Of a stretch of DNA of 64,000 nt, positions 12,252 through 24,410 are shown piece after piece. The position numbers and the translations under genes are program-made. Position 1 is the first letter of the stretch. Every line of letters begins with the position of its first letter. A model generated the notes under the pieces. That model saw nothing but the letters and a program-made list of their open reading frames with translations. It made no database searches and was not told the DNA's origin. This stretch comes from Stromatinia cepivora. Its lineage: Eukaryota; Ascomycota; Leotiomycetes; Helotiales; Sclerotiniaceae. Location: contig RCTD01000002.1 of NCBI GenBank assembly GCA_014898415.1, forward strand, positions 3,100,001 to 3,164,000, written 5' to 3'.

Positions 12252-13782
12252 CCTTTCCTAACCTCCATTTTTCCCCATGATGTGACAAGTGTAGTCTTGA
12301 TGTCGCGGTCCCATTCATTATGCTGGTTAAAAACTAACTTAGTATAACGGTCCTTCCTAACTTTGTCTGACATTAACCCCATATTTTACTCATTCTCAAC
12401 CTTTTGCGTTGTATGACAACTGAAGTCTTGTTAGTAAATTACTTTACTCCGGCTACTTTTGTAAAAGAGACTTGACTATCGAGTGGGTAATTCAGGCCTT
12501 AGTGATGGTATAAAAGTCGTAACAGCGCGGCAGGAAGGTTTACTCACGATGCATCAAAATATTCAGCGATGCGCTTCAGGATGATCATAACTGAGGGTGG
12601 GTCATGAAAGAACTATGATACCTCCACAGACATCACTTTTCTCACTGTCTCATCTTCGTACTGATCGACTTGCTGCACCTCTCTGGTTCTACGCCTATCC
12701 TCTTCGGTGCCTTTGATCGGCAGACTTCATTTATTTTTGTAAATGTGTCATTGAACTATCATGCAGCCTTGATGAGGATTCTTGATGGATTTCACTGGAC
12801 TTACTGTGCTTATGCGCCTCTTGTGCTTCCCATGAGGCTACGTTATCAATCAGCCTGTTGTGGCGACTATTGGAGACAGCCTTACACTATTATGACCCTC
12901 ATTCCTGTTCGAGATTTCCAATAGCATTGTGATATCTGATCGTTTTACTGAGCTGCGTGCCCCATCTTGAACGTGCAAATCACGATACGATCGTGAAATG
13001 GCCAAAGACCACAGCAATTGAGGATGTCAAAGTCCTATATCACCTAGAAGTGGGCTGTCCGGGTTCCCGACTTGAGTAACATGAAGCATTGCACTGAATT
13101 TTCTCAAGACAACCAGCTGCAACATACTATATAGGATAACCTGTGTTTTTCTTTTGTCCTATGCCTCGTGCAGTGGATAGACAAGGAATGCACAGTTACA
13201 TTTTCAGCCTCAAGCCACATATGGAGCGGCCCCATTAGTTAATTATTTTTTAAGAGATCCTGTAGCACAACCATTCAGGAGCTGAGTTCAGTATGACTAT
13301 CTGGCGTCAATTTGAAGCACCCGAAATATCATGATCCAGCATCGCACAGCACCAAAATTTCCAAAGACTCTCTCGCTTAGAGACACGGCATTTTGGAACG
13401 ATTCGAGGTAAGAAAGTGGACAGTTTAATTCGGAGAAACCTATAAGCGCAGTCGAGAAGTCAAATTTTAAGAGAAGTCAAACGTCAAATACACGGGCGTC
13501 TACGAATTTACAAATGGCCTTTTCGGATGCCATTAGTCGTCTCGTCCTTTCTTCTGTTAGCGTTGATGAAAGTCCATCCTTCAACTACCGTCGTATATTC
13601 TCTCGAGTTTCGTGGTCTTGGCATGCGAACTTTTTTCTGTTGGATGAATAATAGATTGCTTTTGTAGTTTCAATGATTGGTGGGATTATTGTGATTAAGG
13701 ATTTCTTTCTATCCGATTATATTTGAGCTATAAGATGTTTAATTATTATCGTTCAGAACACCAGGCAGAATCGATATGATGT
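12252..13782. other. No supported gene
   Basis: Balanced composition, short open frames only (longest 12670-12924 plus, no recognised motif). No repeat boundaries seen. Confidence 0.4.
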
Positions 13783-14004
13783 TTGTTCGCTGAGGAATTG
13801 AGTGAATGTCAAGATCGTGAGCCTCTCGAGATTATACGGTATGATACTTCGAAAATACTGCTTGAAATTCAGCATCTGAAGGCAAACAGTTTGCGAGTTG
13901 TGGGAGCAATGAGAAATCTAGAACTTTTGAGGTACAAATTACGAGCGATTCGACGAGCTACCTTTAAAGGAGATCCAGATGCAGAGCAAGAGCAAATCAC
14001 CTGA
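13783..14004 (+). CDS. Open exon-like stretch, helical, unknown
   Basis: Seventy-three open codons ending at a TGA at 14002-14004, with helical charged content (TSKILLEIQHLKANSLRVV, RNLELLRYKLRAIRR). No ATG opens this frame: the first possible start is TTG at 13783, so it may be an internal or 3' exon, or a fragment. Not recognised. Its style resembles the minus-strand coiled-coil exon at 11.9-12.2 kb, but I see no clear homology. Confidence 0.25.
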   Translation: MFAEELSECQDREPLEIIRYDTSKILLEIQHLKANSLRVVGAMRNLELLRYKLRAIRRATFKGDPDAEQEQIT

Positions 14005-14346
14005 TCGAATGGACTGACTCAATGGCCATGGCCGAGTACATCAAGTAATCTTACGGACAACTGGTGAAATGATTAATACCTTCGGACAGTTGCTGCTAGG
14101 AAGGCAAATATCTTCAAAGCACAAAGGTAAGACATTCGAATTAGTATAATGTCTTATTGCTATCTACAATCATTGGCAAATAAAGAAGCTGACAATATTG
14201 ACTGTGTGAATCAACTGTCCCAGTGAAAAAAGAGACCCCGAGAGCCTTATGAGTGTGCATTATTGACTAGACTGCACTACATTACAATTGTCATTCCTCT
14301 CAGTCTCTGTGCAGCTTTATGTGAGTTTTATGGTACTAAACCATCT

Positions 14347-14607
14347 TTATCGCTCACAGAATACGCCCAATGGGTGCAAACTTGTCAGTGCATACAAAGC
14401 ATTCTCCATGGGTGATGCCCTTAAGCCCAGAAGCTGCAATGCATCCAATTCCTCCAAGTAGACATCAAGCCATCTCGATCCCAGGCGAATTAAATCCCGA
14501 GGATTATCAATAAAAGCATGAGCTTGTCTCCAGCAATCATAATTTTGAGCACCAGCGGTCATATCCATTTTGCCCATACTACATGCCCTAAATTTGATCA
14601 ATATCAC
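14347..14607 (-). CDS. Hypothetical protein or 3' exon, unknown
   Basis: 86 codons from ATG to TGA. The part from MGKMDMTAGAQNYDCW to the end has a protein-like composition, including RLGSRWLDVYLEELDALQLL. An acceptor-like ATTTAG lies directly before GGCATG near the start, so it could be a last exon. It is downstream of the hydrolase pseudogene on the same strand. No family recognised. Confidence 0.3.
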   Translation of the reverse strand: MILIKFRACSMGKMDMTAGAQNYDCWRQAHAFIDNPRDLIRLGSRWLDVYLEELDALQLLGLRASPMENALYALTSLHPLGVFCER

Positions 14608-14638
14608 AACCTAAAACCATAAAAACAGCCAGAGCCTT

Positions 14639-16308
14639 TTAGATTTCCAGTTTCCAATCCTTTTCCCTCTCAACAAAGTCAATCAACGCCCTTCCAACCT
14701 CATCTGGATGAGTTGCACTCAAGAAATGGGCCCCTCCTTCCACGAGGACCAGCTCTTTACTGGCAGCATTAACAAACATCTTGATTTCTTCTTGTGCATT
14801 CGCGACACTATATACTGCATCCGATGTTCCATGTAACTATAGAACTGGACCAGTGTAGTCGATGGGTGGTTTGGGTACATAGATTGGGTACAATTAATTA
14901 TGATTATAGGCGGATTGAATTCAAAATTTCGTTTATTCATTAATCATAAATTGGTTATAGATTTTAGGTTTGGTAAATTATGGTTTGAATAATCCGAATA
15001 TATATATTGTAATTATTTATTTATTGATTGTCGATCTTGTTTTATTAAAGAAAAGATTATTTTAAAATAAAGAACAAGGATATCGAAATTCAGAGTTTTT
15101 TTATTTTGTTTGATTTTTATATAGAAAATATATATAAAATGCAAATACAATTTATTTCCTTTCATCTTTTCTATTTAATATTAAGATTTATTATAAAATT
15201 CGATCAAAATTTGAGGCTATTCTCAAATTTCAAAATATAAAGATATTCCCAAAAAAAATTTATAGTTAATTATAAGTACTTATAATTTTTGATGAATATT
15301 TTCTCGAATCATCAATAGACGGTTATTGGATTATAATTTCTTCAATTCATTATTTATGGTTTGGGTTGGTTTTTCAAAAAAGAGTACGGTTAACCACTCA
15401 TCGACTACACTGAACTGGACATCGTACATCTGGCAAGCGTGCATGCAGTCCGTCGCGGTCCCTGAGATTTATGGCTGCCATTCGAATTAGTTTCCTACCT
15501 TCATCGCCACGGTATGATTCCTTAATTGTTCTTCTCCAAAATTTTCGCACCTCTGATGAGCAATCATTGAATCCTGACCCAATCAAAAAAATCACAATAC
15601 TCATCCTCAGGCTCGAAATTCCTAGTCGACAATTTAGGGTTGATGGTCCATTTTTCAATGTCTCGACTCAATGGAACTGAACCATCCCAGCAACCAAGGG
15701 AACGTGATCGTTCAGACTCATAATCCATGGATGTGCCAAGTGGGATGATGCCTTGTATTCGGCTGGGTGCAATGAGAGCCATCCGAGCGGCGACCCAGCC
15801 ACCCTGAGAAGTTCCAAGAACAAAGGCCTTTGTAATGGACAGATTTTCCATTGCCTGGATATTGGCTATCGCAGTATCCCAGCTTAATAGGTGTTAGTCT
15901 CACCTTGCCATGCTCTCGTAACAGGGGCGTGAAGATAAAAGGCTAGGAGAGGTTGAAGGATGCGGAGAAGATGAAAACAACACACTAAGTCCAATTCTCG
16001 ACCTTTGTCCTTGTCCGGCCATGACCTAATGGCTCAATAGCAAGGAGGTTCATTGCTGTATTAAGTTCCTCATTCTTGAATTGCTGGCGATAGAGTTCAG
16101 ACGACGTCGTGAACGAATTTACGAGAATGACAGTCGGTTTGGAAGGATCATAGGTTTTGGGCATTTGATAGCTGTGAAGTTGGCAATGTTAGTTCGAAAG
16201 TTGCATGTTGAATGTGGGGACTGCAAGAGAAATCATCATCATTTCTTCAACCTACCCTACTTCTACTCCTCCTAGATGAGGAACGTGGATAGTACTGGTG
16301 ATCGTCAT
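14639..16308 (-). pseudogene. Alpha/beta hydrolase, broken by MITE, frameshift and stop
   Basis: Three exons can be followed. Exon 1 is 16308-16256 (MTITSTIHVPHLGG...). The first intron, 16255-16172, has donor GTAGGT and acceptor CACAG. Exon 2 is 16171-15986 and carries VILVNSFTTSSELYRQQF and LLAIEPLGHGRTRTK. The second intron, 15985-15883, has branch GACTAAC. Exon 3 starts at 15882 with WDTAIANIQAM and holds the nucleophile elbow GTSQGG (GxSxG). The end of the fold, with LHGTSDAVYSVANAQEE and the His block EGGAHFLSATHPDE, lies at 14850-14639, after the MITE at 14851-15412. Breaks: MITE insertion; a one-base frameshift near 15565-15585 (DFFDWV then FNDCSSEVRKFW in the next frame); and an in-frame TAG just before LHGTSD. 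The catalytic Ser, Asp and His regions are all recognisable, so the gene was once functional. Substrate unknown. Confidence 0.85.
14851..15412. mobile_element. Non-autonomous hAT-type element (MITE), 562 bp
   Basis: Termini CAGTGTAGTCGATGGGTGGT and its inverted partner match at 20 of 21 positions. The element is flanked by a perfect 8-bp duplication AACTGGAC (14843-14850 and 15413-15420). CAG-type termini plus 8-bp duplications define hAT elements. The interior is AT-rich with no transposase ORF. It interrupts the alpha/beta hydrolase coding exon. Confidence 0.9.
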
Positions 16309-16927
16309 GATTAATCTTCTGCTGCCAGGGTGTTGTAATTCAAAACTTTTAAGCTCTTGGTTTTCTTGTAGCTGTATACTCGTGCGGCCAGAGAGTATAA
16401 AATTCCGAATGTTAGGGAAAAATTGTTCTTATTAATCAAACTGCCCTATTTTCAAGATTTCCCTTTCTTTCTTAACACCGATTTATGACATGATGCAGAT
16501 CGTGAGCTGTATGTGTCTCCATTCTGGAAACAACCGGGAATATTAGTGGTTGACGGACCCATGGATTCATGATCTTCAATTGCCGAGAACGATGTTGATC
16601 GGGGGCATTGAAGGCAAAAAATCAATTGGTCTTGTCAGAAATACTGAATTATGATGACAAATGTAGTACATACACTACATCATTTGCATTAATATTATTC
16701 AGGGCATATAGCAATAAATCCTAGATGAAGAAAGTATATAAATTCTATATTCAGATATCAAAAGTAGTAAAAACAAAATTTAAATCCTTATTTGGAGTTT
16801 AATCAAGCCATAACTCCACGCTGGAAATGCCATTGGCGGCAATGTATGCCTGTGCCTGCGCCAAACTTTAGGTACTAATTAGACAGACCACTTCTGTCTC
16901 CCGCCTAAATGAGCGACCAATAAATAT
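16309..16927. other. Intergenic between hydrolase pseudogene and DUF3431 gene
   Basis: No ORF of note. At 16374-16399 a word TCGTGCGGCCAGAGAGTATA matches the ends of the MITE at 45564-45795 and probably marks a remnant of that family. Confidence 0.45.
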
Positions 16928-19285
16928 TTATTCTGGATCTAAGCACTGACAAGCCCCAACGTCACCTCCTCCCGTCGTCCCACTGAGCATGGACGGACAC
17001 TTCATTGAAACTCGGTCGTCACTCGCACATTGCATGAGTAGACCCCATATTCTCTCGACTGCAAATCCGAACGAAGGATTGTCAGGTGAATCATTTTCAT
17101 TCACAAATCGTGGATCATGACTCCATCCACTCTCACTTGTTATCGTGGATAGTAAGTCCTCATATATTCCTTGACTGATTCCACGAATTCGTTTGGCCGA
17201 TGCGACAAATTGCCCCTTGTAGGATAGAAGAACTGGGGTGGAATCGGTACAACTCGAGCCGTAGATGCGTTCATACAGACTTGGGACCACAGACCAGTCG
17301 TCATTCCATCCAAATCTGTCACCACATTTGTTACATGAGCAAGTAGCTTCGGAAAATCCGAGACTTAACATTCCTGTTTGCGGCATCAAGTATGAGTTGA
17401 TTCGAGGTAGGAGCTCTCGAAGGTTATGGGCGTGACCTTGAATGAACATGGTTTGTGCCGCCAAATGGTCCCATTCAGTAACGATATGATTGAGATACGT
17501 CCCTCCTTCGCGACCAAGATTGGGTAGGCGTTTAACGATATCAGCGCCTGTGGAATTCTTCAGCATGGATAAGGATACTGTGGGGTCCTTGGTGTAGATC
17601 AGAACGCGGGGATCAATTGAAGATAAGTATGATGTTGATTTGATAGCGTGTAGCATGCGTGCGATTGACTCAGGTGTTTCTGTGTACGCGCTTATCACGA
17701 TATCGAATGTCGATGATTCTGGGGTGTATGAGTTATCGATAGAGGGTGCTGGTCCTGGTGACAATCTGCACAGTTGTGATAGGGACAATGCATAGAAAGA
17801 CATTACAACCAAGGTAGTGAGTGAGATTTTTAAAACCAATACGTAATTTTCCTTTGGCATGGGACTCGGATCCATGTCGTATGGCCGGCAAAGGAAACGA
17901 CGTTGAAGATATTCGGATATCTTTTCGAAGAAGATATGAATTGTAGAAAATCCAATGAGACATAACATGGCCAGAAAGTAGGCACTAAACTGAACCCACG
18001 ATACCACAGATACAGGCCCAAACGTCAATGATATCAGCAGAACAAGAATGCTAGAGAGTCCCGAAATGGTAATCTCCAAAAGAGGAAGGGATAATCTGGC
18101 ATCCAAATCCTTTCGAACCAAAAAATAAATCGGAGAGTAAACAAGAAAGCTGGTGCCAGCGAATGTTGCTCCAACCATGTTTGCCGAAGAGATAAAAAAC
18201 AAAACCACAGTGCCTGAATTGAGATAGTGATCTAGTATATTCGTCTCATGAGTAAAAGCTAGAAAGCCACTTATGAGGAAACCAAAAGTTGTGGTCATTA
18301 AAATGTAACCATGGTAGGATGATGATATGTGATGTTCATCATCACATAATTTTTGAGATGCCATAAGGAAAAATGCTCTAGAAAATCCGGCCATAATGAA
18401 AGTTCCAATGCCACAAATAATTCCTGGAACCGTGAGACGATACTCATTGTACAGAACTATAGTAGTGAATATTGCGATCCCGATTGTTTCAAGAGATAAG
18501 CGTCTTGTACGACGTGTTGGCGAAAAGAAAATAAAGAGAGTAAGATATTCTATCAGGTAGATCACTGGCTGGGGTTTGTTAGCTTCATATTTATGATTTT
18601 GTAGACATCACTCACAAAGAGCATGACCAAAACGGGAAGACTTGACATATGCATGAGTGCCTCCATGAACATTGGTAAAGCGACCGCAGAAGTCAATGAG
18701 GCCGGAATCATACAAATCCACGATTGAGTTGGCCGGAAGCCCCTCATGTTAGACTGTTTATCTATCCCGGCTTCATAGTGTGATACAATAGTGAAGGTGA
18801 ACAACCAGAGGCCGAAGTAGGATGTAGAGACCGTGAGAGCTGGATGATGATTAGTATTTGCGCAAGGTGGACATGGACGTTTGCCGTACGGTAATCTGTC
18901 TTCGAATCAGCTTGAGTAAGCACAATACAATTGTTGCTCTCCGACTTACGAAATCCATTTTGTAGCAACAGGAGTTTGCTTGCATATATTGACACCGAGG
19001 AGGAGAGTATCCAGAACCTAGGATGTGATGATTCGTCAATTTCTAAAACATTCCTCCACATAGGCAGACAAAGATATATATCACTAGTACGTTATGAATG
19101 TTACTTTAAGGGCAAACTTACACCGATCCTTTCCAACTGAAGTCCCCAATGCCATTACTAGACTCGAACTCGTATATCCTGAGGTTTGAACACTCTTTCG
19201 GGTTTTCATCCATGGTATTTTCGATATCAACATCGACAGCGGGATAAAGAGGGGTCTCTAGAGTCCTAGAATCTTTGTTTTCCAT
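16928..19285 (-). CDS. Multi-pass membrane protein with C-terminal DUF3431 domain
   Basis: Join of 19285-19122, 19083-18950, 18899-18616 and 18568-16928, about 740 residues. The intron at 18950/18899 has donor GTAAGT; that at 18616/18568 has donor GTGAGT, branch GCTAAC and acceptor CAG. The 19122/19083 junction is the least sure: its acceptor could instead lie about 35 nt downstream in the same phase. Exon 1 starts at the only in-frame ATG after an upstream TGA. Residues about 130-465 are rich in membrane helices and resemble nucleotide-sugar or triose-phosphate (DMT/TPT) transporters (VALPMFMEALMHMSSLPVLV, SRAFFLMASQKL). From about residue 482 the pattern FDIVISAYTETPESIARMLH, LPNLGREGGTYLNHI and FIQGHAHNL is that of DUF3431, a fungal family thought to be glycosyltransferase-like. 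No stops or shifts; likely functional, perhaps in Golgi or plasma-membrane glycan work (inference). Confidence 0.82.
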
Positions 19286-20356
19286 GATCACTTCGAGAAA
19301 TAGGATGGGCCTGAACCCGGAGAATTTTACAGTCCTTAGATCCTGCTTTCATATATGATAGCGCGATTGAAATATCCTCCATGATGAAAGGGGTTGTGGA
19401 ACTTGCGGAGGCTAAGCAATTCATCACAAGTTTCGTGGATGGAGGCAATGCTCGAAAGGGACCGATCCATGACCCCTTGGCGCATATCATTGAAATTTGG
19501 ATTTGATGATTGGCAATTTGCATGGTCCACAAATTCCATCGGTACCATCTTCATGCCTTTATCTGGTTTAGGCACTTGCGTCAAACCTCACGAAGGTTGC
19601 CCCAATTTATCCCACGATGTATGTAAAGAAAATTTCAGAAGAGATGTGTGTCAATCTTTGTCAAGATGGACCAAATATTAAGTTTGGGGTTGTTTCATAC
19701 AGTAATACTTGTGAAATGAAAGAATGCTGGTGCTTTTTGTGGCACGGGAAATGAGAATGATGGGCTCAGCTGTTCTCCTGTCTCTCCTTGAATAAGTCGA
19801 CTAGAATTTTTGAAGGATTCCTAAAAGTAAAACGATAACCAAGAGGCTCTTCTGGCCACACAGTAATACTATGATAAAATAACGATACGTACGACGAAAC
19901 GATTCTTATGCACTGTGCCATACCATCTCATTCCGCCGTTAAAACAACGGACGGGAAGATGCACTTCCAAGAGTATGGTTTGATTTGCTGTGCTCCATTC
20001 TATTGTGTTCGTCTTCGATGTATGACCGCACGCTTGGTCGCAGATGCTTGATACGTTCGAGTGACGATACGATGGTGTGAGTATGTTCAGCAAAATACAA
20101 AATCGAAGAGAGTTCTGCACTTCGGGTCCTATCCTAGGGAATTTACTTCATTGGCGCATATTGTGGTTGGGGTACGGAGTTGACCGTTAAGTTGGAGTTT
20201 GACAGTGGTCGGTCACTTACTGCTTTGACGCCGGAAATAGCATCTTCTGTTTGTACACTAACTGACTAAGCTGGATCTGGCATATAATGAATGATTAATG
20301 TAGGGGTTATAACCCTTCGGGGTATCCATGGCTTAATGATATTAATCTATTTTTAC
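19286..20356. other. Intergenic upstream of the DUF3431 gene
   Basis: Holds the presumed promoter. Overlapping open frames exist at 19336-19584 (minus) and 19394-19681 (plus), each 80-95 codons, but neither has a recognisable motif and they contradict each other, so no gene is called. Confidence 0.4.
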
Positions 20357-20419
20357 ACCAAACCACCAAGCCACGAAGCCACCAAGCCACCAAGCCACCA
20401 AGCCACCAAGCCATCCACC
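20357..20419 (+). repeat. GCCACCAA minisatellite
   Basis: Tandem 8-bp unit GCCACCAA, about five to seven copies with minor variants at the edges (ACCACCAA, GCCACGAA). Confidence 0.85.
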
Positions 20420-23069
20420 AATAGTAAAATCCTCGTATCAACCATATCAGCGCGACACCTTGTTCACCACATTCTCCGACTGGCAGTTCCTCATTGTATG
20501 TTTTCTGTTTTCCACGACGAGTCGACGAAATACAAGCTCTGCATTGGCATCCTCCCCTCAATATCGATCAATGTCCAACGCGATTCACCATGAAGATTTA
20601 GACATTTTGGAATAGCGACACCGAATCATACAACCATATCTTAATAATGGAGAGGAAGGTCCAGATTCTGCGATGCGAATTCGTCTGCTAGTCATTGGGG
20701 TATCCAAAGAGCCATCTCGAGAATAGCGATTTATCTACTACCTTTTGTGCAATTGCAACTACGCTAAAATAATCGCATCATTACCTATCTATCTGCACGA
20801 CAGAATATTAATCGAGGATGGAGGAATTGTTACAACAGAGTAGTGCACCAACGATAGATCTTATTTGAGGGACATTCTTGCGATTGTGTAAGGGTCGCTC
20901 AGGTATTTTCGCAAGGTCTTTCTAGTAGGTATAAACGGCGTTGGTGGCTGAGCTGTGACAATCCTTCTCGCCCGACAGCCTTTTTGTGGGAATCGCAGGA
21001 GGTAAGGTTGCTATGTCTCCGGGAGGGCGATACGCATTTTCCTACCGGGTCCAACGTAAATGAAAGCGTGGGGTAGATGATTTTTATGGAATGGTTGTGT
21101 TGCAATTGTAGAGAAAGGTTTGCATTTGTCGTATGTGGTTGAAATGGCAAGAAGGATTTATGGGTGCCGAAGCAGACCCCAATGAACTTTGCCCAATGTA
21201 TTGATATTTCCTTCACATCCCCAGCCAGCAATAATATCTTTGCAGAGAAACTGGTGCTTGAGCTTTTCTCACTGAGATATCGTGGGCGGGGTTTGCGTGT
21301 GCACTTTGTAGAATGGTTATTGTCATATTTGCACATGGTTTTGGAATCTTATGTTAAACTTTATGTTACTATGGCTATCTTGTTACACTTCTCATGGTTT
21401 TGAATTGGAAAACCATCGTAGCTGGGTACGAGCATTGTAAAAATTCACTAAATTCAAATGGTGATTCTTGCAATACACCGAACATATCCAAGAGGCCTCA
21501 GAGATGTTTCTTCCTACCACTCTTAGTGGCTGCCACAAATCCTATTTTTTTTTATAAGAAATTAGGTAGCAGAGTCACTTATCCAAATTTTCTCTTATCT
21601 CACCTCAAGAGAAGGTAAACCAAATCGAGTTCTTTATACTGTGGATTTTAGAAACTGCTTACACCATCATTAATCAGAGGGGGCTGGTTTAGAAACCCCG
21701 ACTTCATCCGTTGTGATAATTGATTGATTCATCTTGCCCTCCCCAAGGACATTGCCCCTAGTTGGATCGTGGGTGCTTATCCATCGAACTGGTGCTCACT
21801 CGCATTCAATCTATGGCCAGTTAAGACTTCCTAGTGGCCTCGCGGTGCATATATTTTGCACTCCGAGCTAAAGAGGTAGGTCGGACAACCGAGGGCAATT
21901 AGAATCATCTCATATCACGCGCTATAAATTATTAGAACACAGTTACATCCAACTCATACATATGGCATTGCTTTTTCCGTGCGCGGTCAATATCAGCTCC
22001 CGATCCTCAGAGCCTCCTTTCTCAAACTCTTCTCGTATAGTCTGATAAAATATAGCCACCTAACAAAAACATCATGGGCCAGCTTGTCGTGCCCCTCTAT
22101 CAAAGCAGATTGTTATCTTGTCTGTATTACCGAAGCTGTGGTGTTGCTTTGCACAGGTAAGTTCTAAGAGATTTTTCTGGTGGCATGAACGACAAATCGA
22201 CAGTAGGAAGCAATAGCTTGACTAACCAGGTTGTGACATTAAAACTTAGGTAATTGAGAGCTTTCTATGCATCTGAATTGGCCATACAGCTAATACTAAC
22301 CCGTTCTTGTTCTTGTTCCCTGCGTTGGTACCATGCTGGCTGGCTGACGCCATGGAGTAGGCGAGACGGATTTGCCCGTTACATTGAACAAAAGAGGAAT
22401 TCGAAACTCACTCTTGATCTGTTTAGCATGTCTTCTTTTCATTGGACCCCGTAAACCTATAGTTGCTAGGGGTTGACAGGAGTATTGATTTTTCCGCAGA
22501 AACATGACGATATATTATACCATCTCCCACAAATCTAAAGCCTAAGGTTATATTAATCTTTCAAAATAGTCATATGATAGCTAATTGATATTTTACCTCA
22601 TTTTTCAGATGGTAAAGCCTCTCGTGACAATACAGATACCTCTTTTTGTACGAGTAGCTTTTGATGTCAATGGTTAAACTCAATTGGAATTTTGGAGAGA
22701 AGCTCGGAACTTGGTCTTAAAAAAGCTTTAAACTTCAAAATGTATATAAATCTGAGTATATATCCCAGTCTAAAGAACAAAGGCGAAAATGGAATTATAA
22801 ACATCGAAAAATTATAACACTGACACGGAAATTTGTATGACTTGAAGACTTCCTATTTCGATCGAGTTATTCATAGCTATTCATAAGTTAATGAAAGTAT
22901 TTGTCGTGATGGCGTGATGTTTGATGACTAATAATGTTGAATAATCAGCCTCCATACCCAAAAAATCCTTTCAGCAAGTTCAACCACCAGAGCATTCCTT
23001 GTCCTAACTACAAGGTACCACTTTCAGTCTTTCATTTTCGACTCAAAAGGTTCTTAAGACAACGTGGTA
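20420..23069. other. Long intergenic region, no supported gene
   Basis: The longest open frame is 20899-21336 on the minus strand (145 codons, Ser/His/Thr-rich). It lacks motifs and may be chance. The last few hundred bases upstream of 23070 should hold the promoter of the quinone oxidoreductase gene. No tRNA or repeat seen. Confidence 0.4.
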
Positions 23070-24410
23070 ATGGCAATGAAGATGCCTAAACGTTCTATCG
23101 CCAGGGCACAACTTGTCCGGACAGTCCGAAGTTTTGCGACCGTATCACCCGTAGTCGGTCACAATAGAAATCACAAGATTGTTGTAGTGGGTGGCGGTTC
23201 TGCTGGTCTTTGTATCAGTCATCAGCTCCTAAGGCAAGGGAACTTCCATCAAGACGATATTGCTGTCATCGACCCTGCCACGTGGCATCACTATCAACCC
23301 GGATGGACTCTTGTTGGAGGTGGTCTCAAGACAAAGGAGAGTCTCCGAAAACCTCTGAAAGGTTTGATTGACCCGAAACTTAGATTTTATAATACTGGCG
23401 TGAATGAGTTTTCTCCAGATGATAACTCTCTCACATTGAAAAACGGAGATGAAGTCAATTACGAGCAACTCGTCGTCGCTCCAGGCATCATGGTTGACGT
23501 TGGAAGCGTGAAGGGATTGTCCGAGGCTCTTGACAACCCAGACTCTCTTGTGTCCTCCATATACAATTACGATCATTGTGACAAGGTCTTTGGTACAACA
23601 AAAAAACTTCAAAAAGGAAAAGCTATTTTCACTCAACCAGCCGGTGTTATCAAATGTGCTGGTGCACCACAGAAGATTATGTGGCTTGCATTGGATCATT
23701 GGAAACGTGCAGGTTTATACGATGTTAAGAATCCTTCTGGTTCGGCGATAAACATCACTTTCGCAACCGGTCTTCCAACAATGTTTGGTGTACCTAAATA
23801 TAGTGCCAAGCTTGAGGAATTGAGAAAAGAAAGGTCCGTTGAAGGGTTGTTTCAGCATGACCTCACTGCCATCGATGGCAACGTGGCGACTTTTACTCGT
23901 ACGGATGGACAAGGTCAGGTTAGGAGGGACTTTGATCTTTTGCACGTGGCACCAAAAAACCGACCCCATGACTTTGTTAAAAACAGTGTACTCGCAAATG
24001 ATGCTGGTTATGTCAACGTTGACGAGGGAACTACGCGCCATGTAAAGTACCAGAACGTCTGGTCTGCTGGTGATGCTTCAAGTTTACCAACCTCGAAAAC
24101 AATTGCGGCGATTACCGCAGAGGCGCCAGTTCTGGTTCGTAACCTACTCTTGGCTATCGATGGTAAAGAACCGGAAGAGTTTTATGATGGTTATACATCG
24201 TGTCCACTCTTGACTGAATATGGAAAGGTACTCCTTGCAGAGTTTAAGTACGGTGGAGTACCGAAAGAGACATTCAATAAATGGTTCGGTATTGATCAAG
24301 CCATTCCCCGAAGGGAGTTTTATTATTTAAAGAAAGATTTCTTCCCATGGGTATATGGAAAATATATGGTGAAGGGTACTTGGGGAGGACCAAAGGGTTG
24401 GATTAAATAA
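23070..24410 (+). CDS. Mitochondrial sulfide:quinone oxidoreductase
   Basis: Flavoprotein that oxidises sulfide and passes electrons to ubiquinone at the inner mitochondrial membrane (HMT2/SQOR family). Single exon, 446 residues from ATG 23070; alternative ATGs follow at 23076 and 23082. The N terminus is basic and Ser/Thr-rich with RTVRSFATVSP, typical of a mitochondrial presequence. Then comes the FAD dinucleotide-binding motif KIVVVGGGSAGL, the family block WHHYQPGWTLVGGG, a redox Cys in GVIKCAGAPQKIMWL (about residue 196) and a second in GYTSCPLLTEYGKV (about 378), plus the second FAD contact NVWSAGDASSLPTSKT. Two conserved cysteines at this spacing are the sulfide-oxidising pair. The end FFPWVYGKYMVKGTW is also typical. 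No breaks. Its codon use and GC content contrast with the decayed blocks on either side. Confidence 0.95.
   Translation: MAMKMPKRSIARAQLVRTVRSFATVSPVVGHNRNHKIVVVGGGSAGLCISHQLLRQGNFHQDDIAVIDPATWHHYQPGWTLVGGGLKTKESLRKPLKGLIDPKLRFYNTGVNEFSPDDNSLTLKNGDEVNYEQLVVAPGIMVDVGSVKGLSEALDNPDSLVSSIYNYDHCDKVFGTTKKLQKGKAIFTQPAGVIKCAGAPQKIMWLALDHWKRAGLYDVKNPSGSAINITFATGLPTMFGVPKYSAKLEELRKERSVEGLFQHDLTAIDGNVATFTRTDGQGQVRRDFDLLHVAPKNRPHDFVKNSVLANDAGYVNVDEGTTRHVKYQNVWSAGDASSLPTSKTIAAITAEAPVLVRNLLLAIDGKEPEEFYDGYTSCPLLTEYGKVLLAEFKYGGVPKETFNKWFGIDQAIPRREFYYLKKDFFPWVYGKYMVKGTWGGPKGWIK

Noticed and set aside
20357..20419. Regular repeats as a CRISPR-like array
   Set aside because: Units are contiguous with no spacers, and the genome is eukaryotic.
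20899..21336. 145-codon minus-strand ORF as a gene
   Set aside because: Low-complexity Ser/His/Thr content, no motif, no splice or promoter context. Kept only as a note in the intergenic entry.
23229..23699. 156-codon minus-strand ORF inside the oxidoreductase gene
   Set aside because: Antisense shadow of a well-supported gene.
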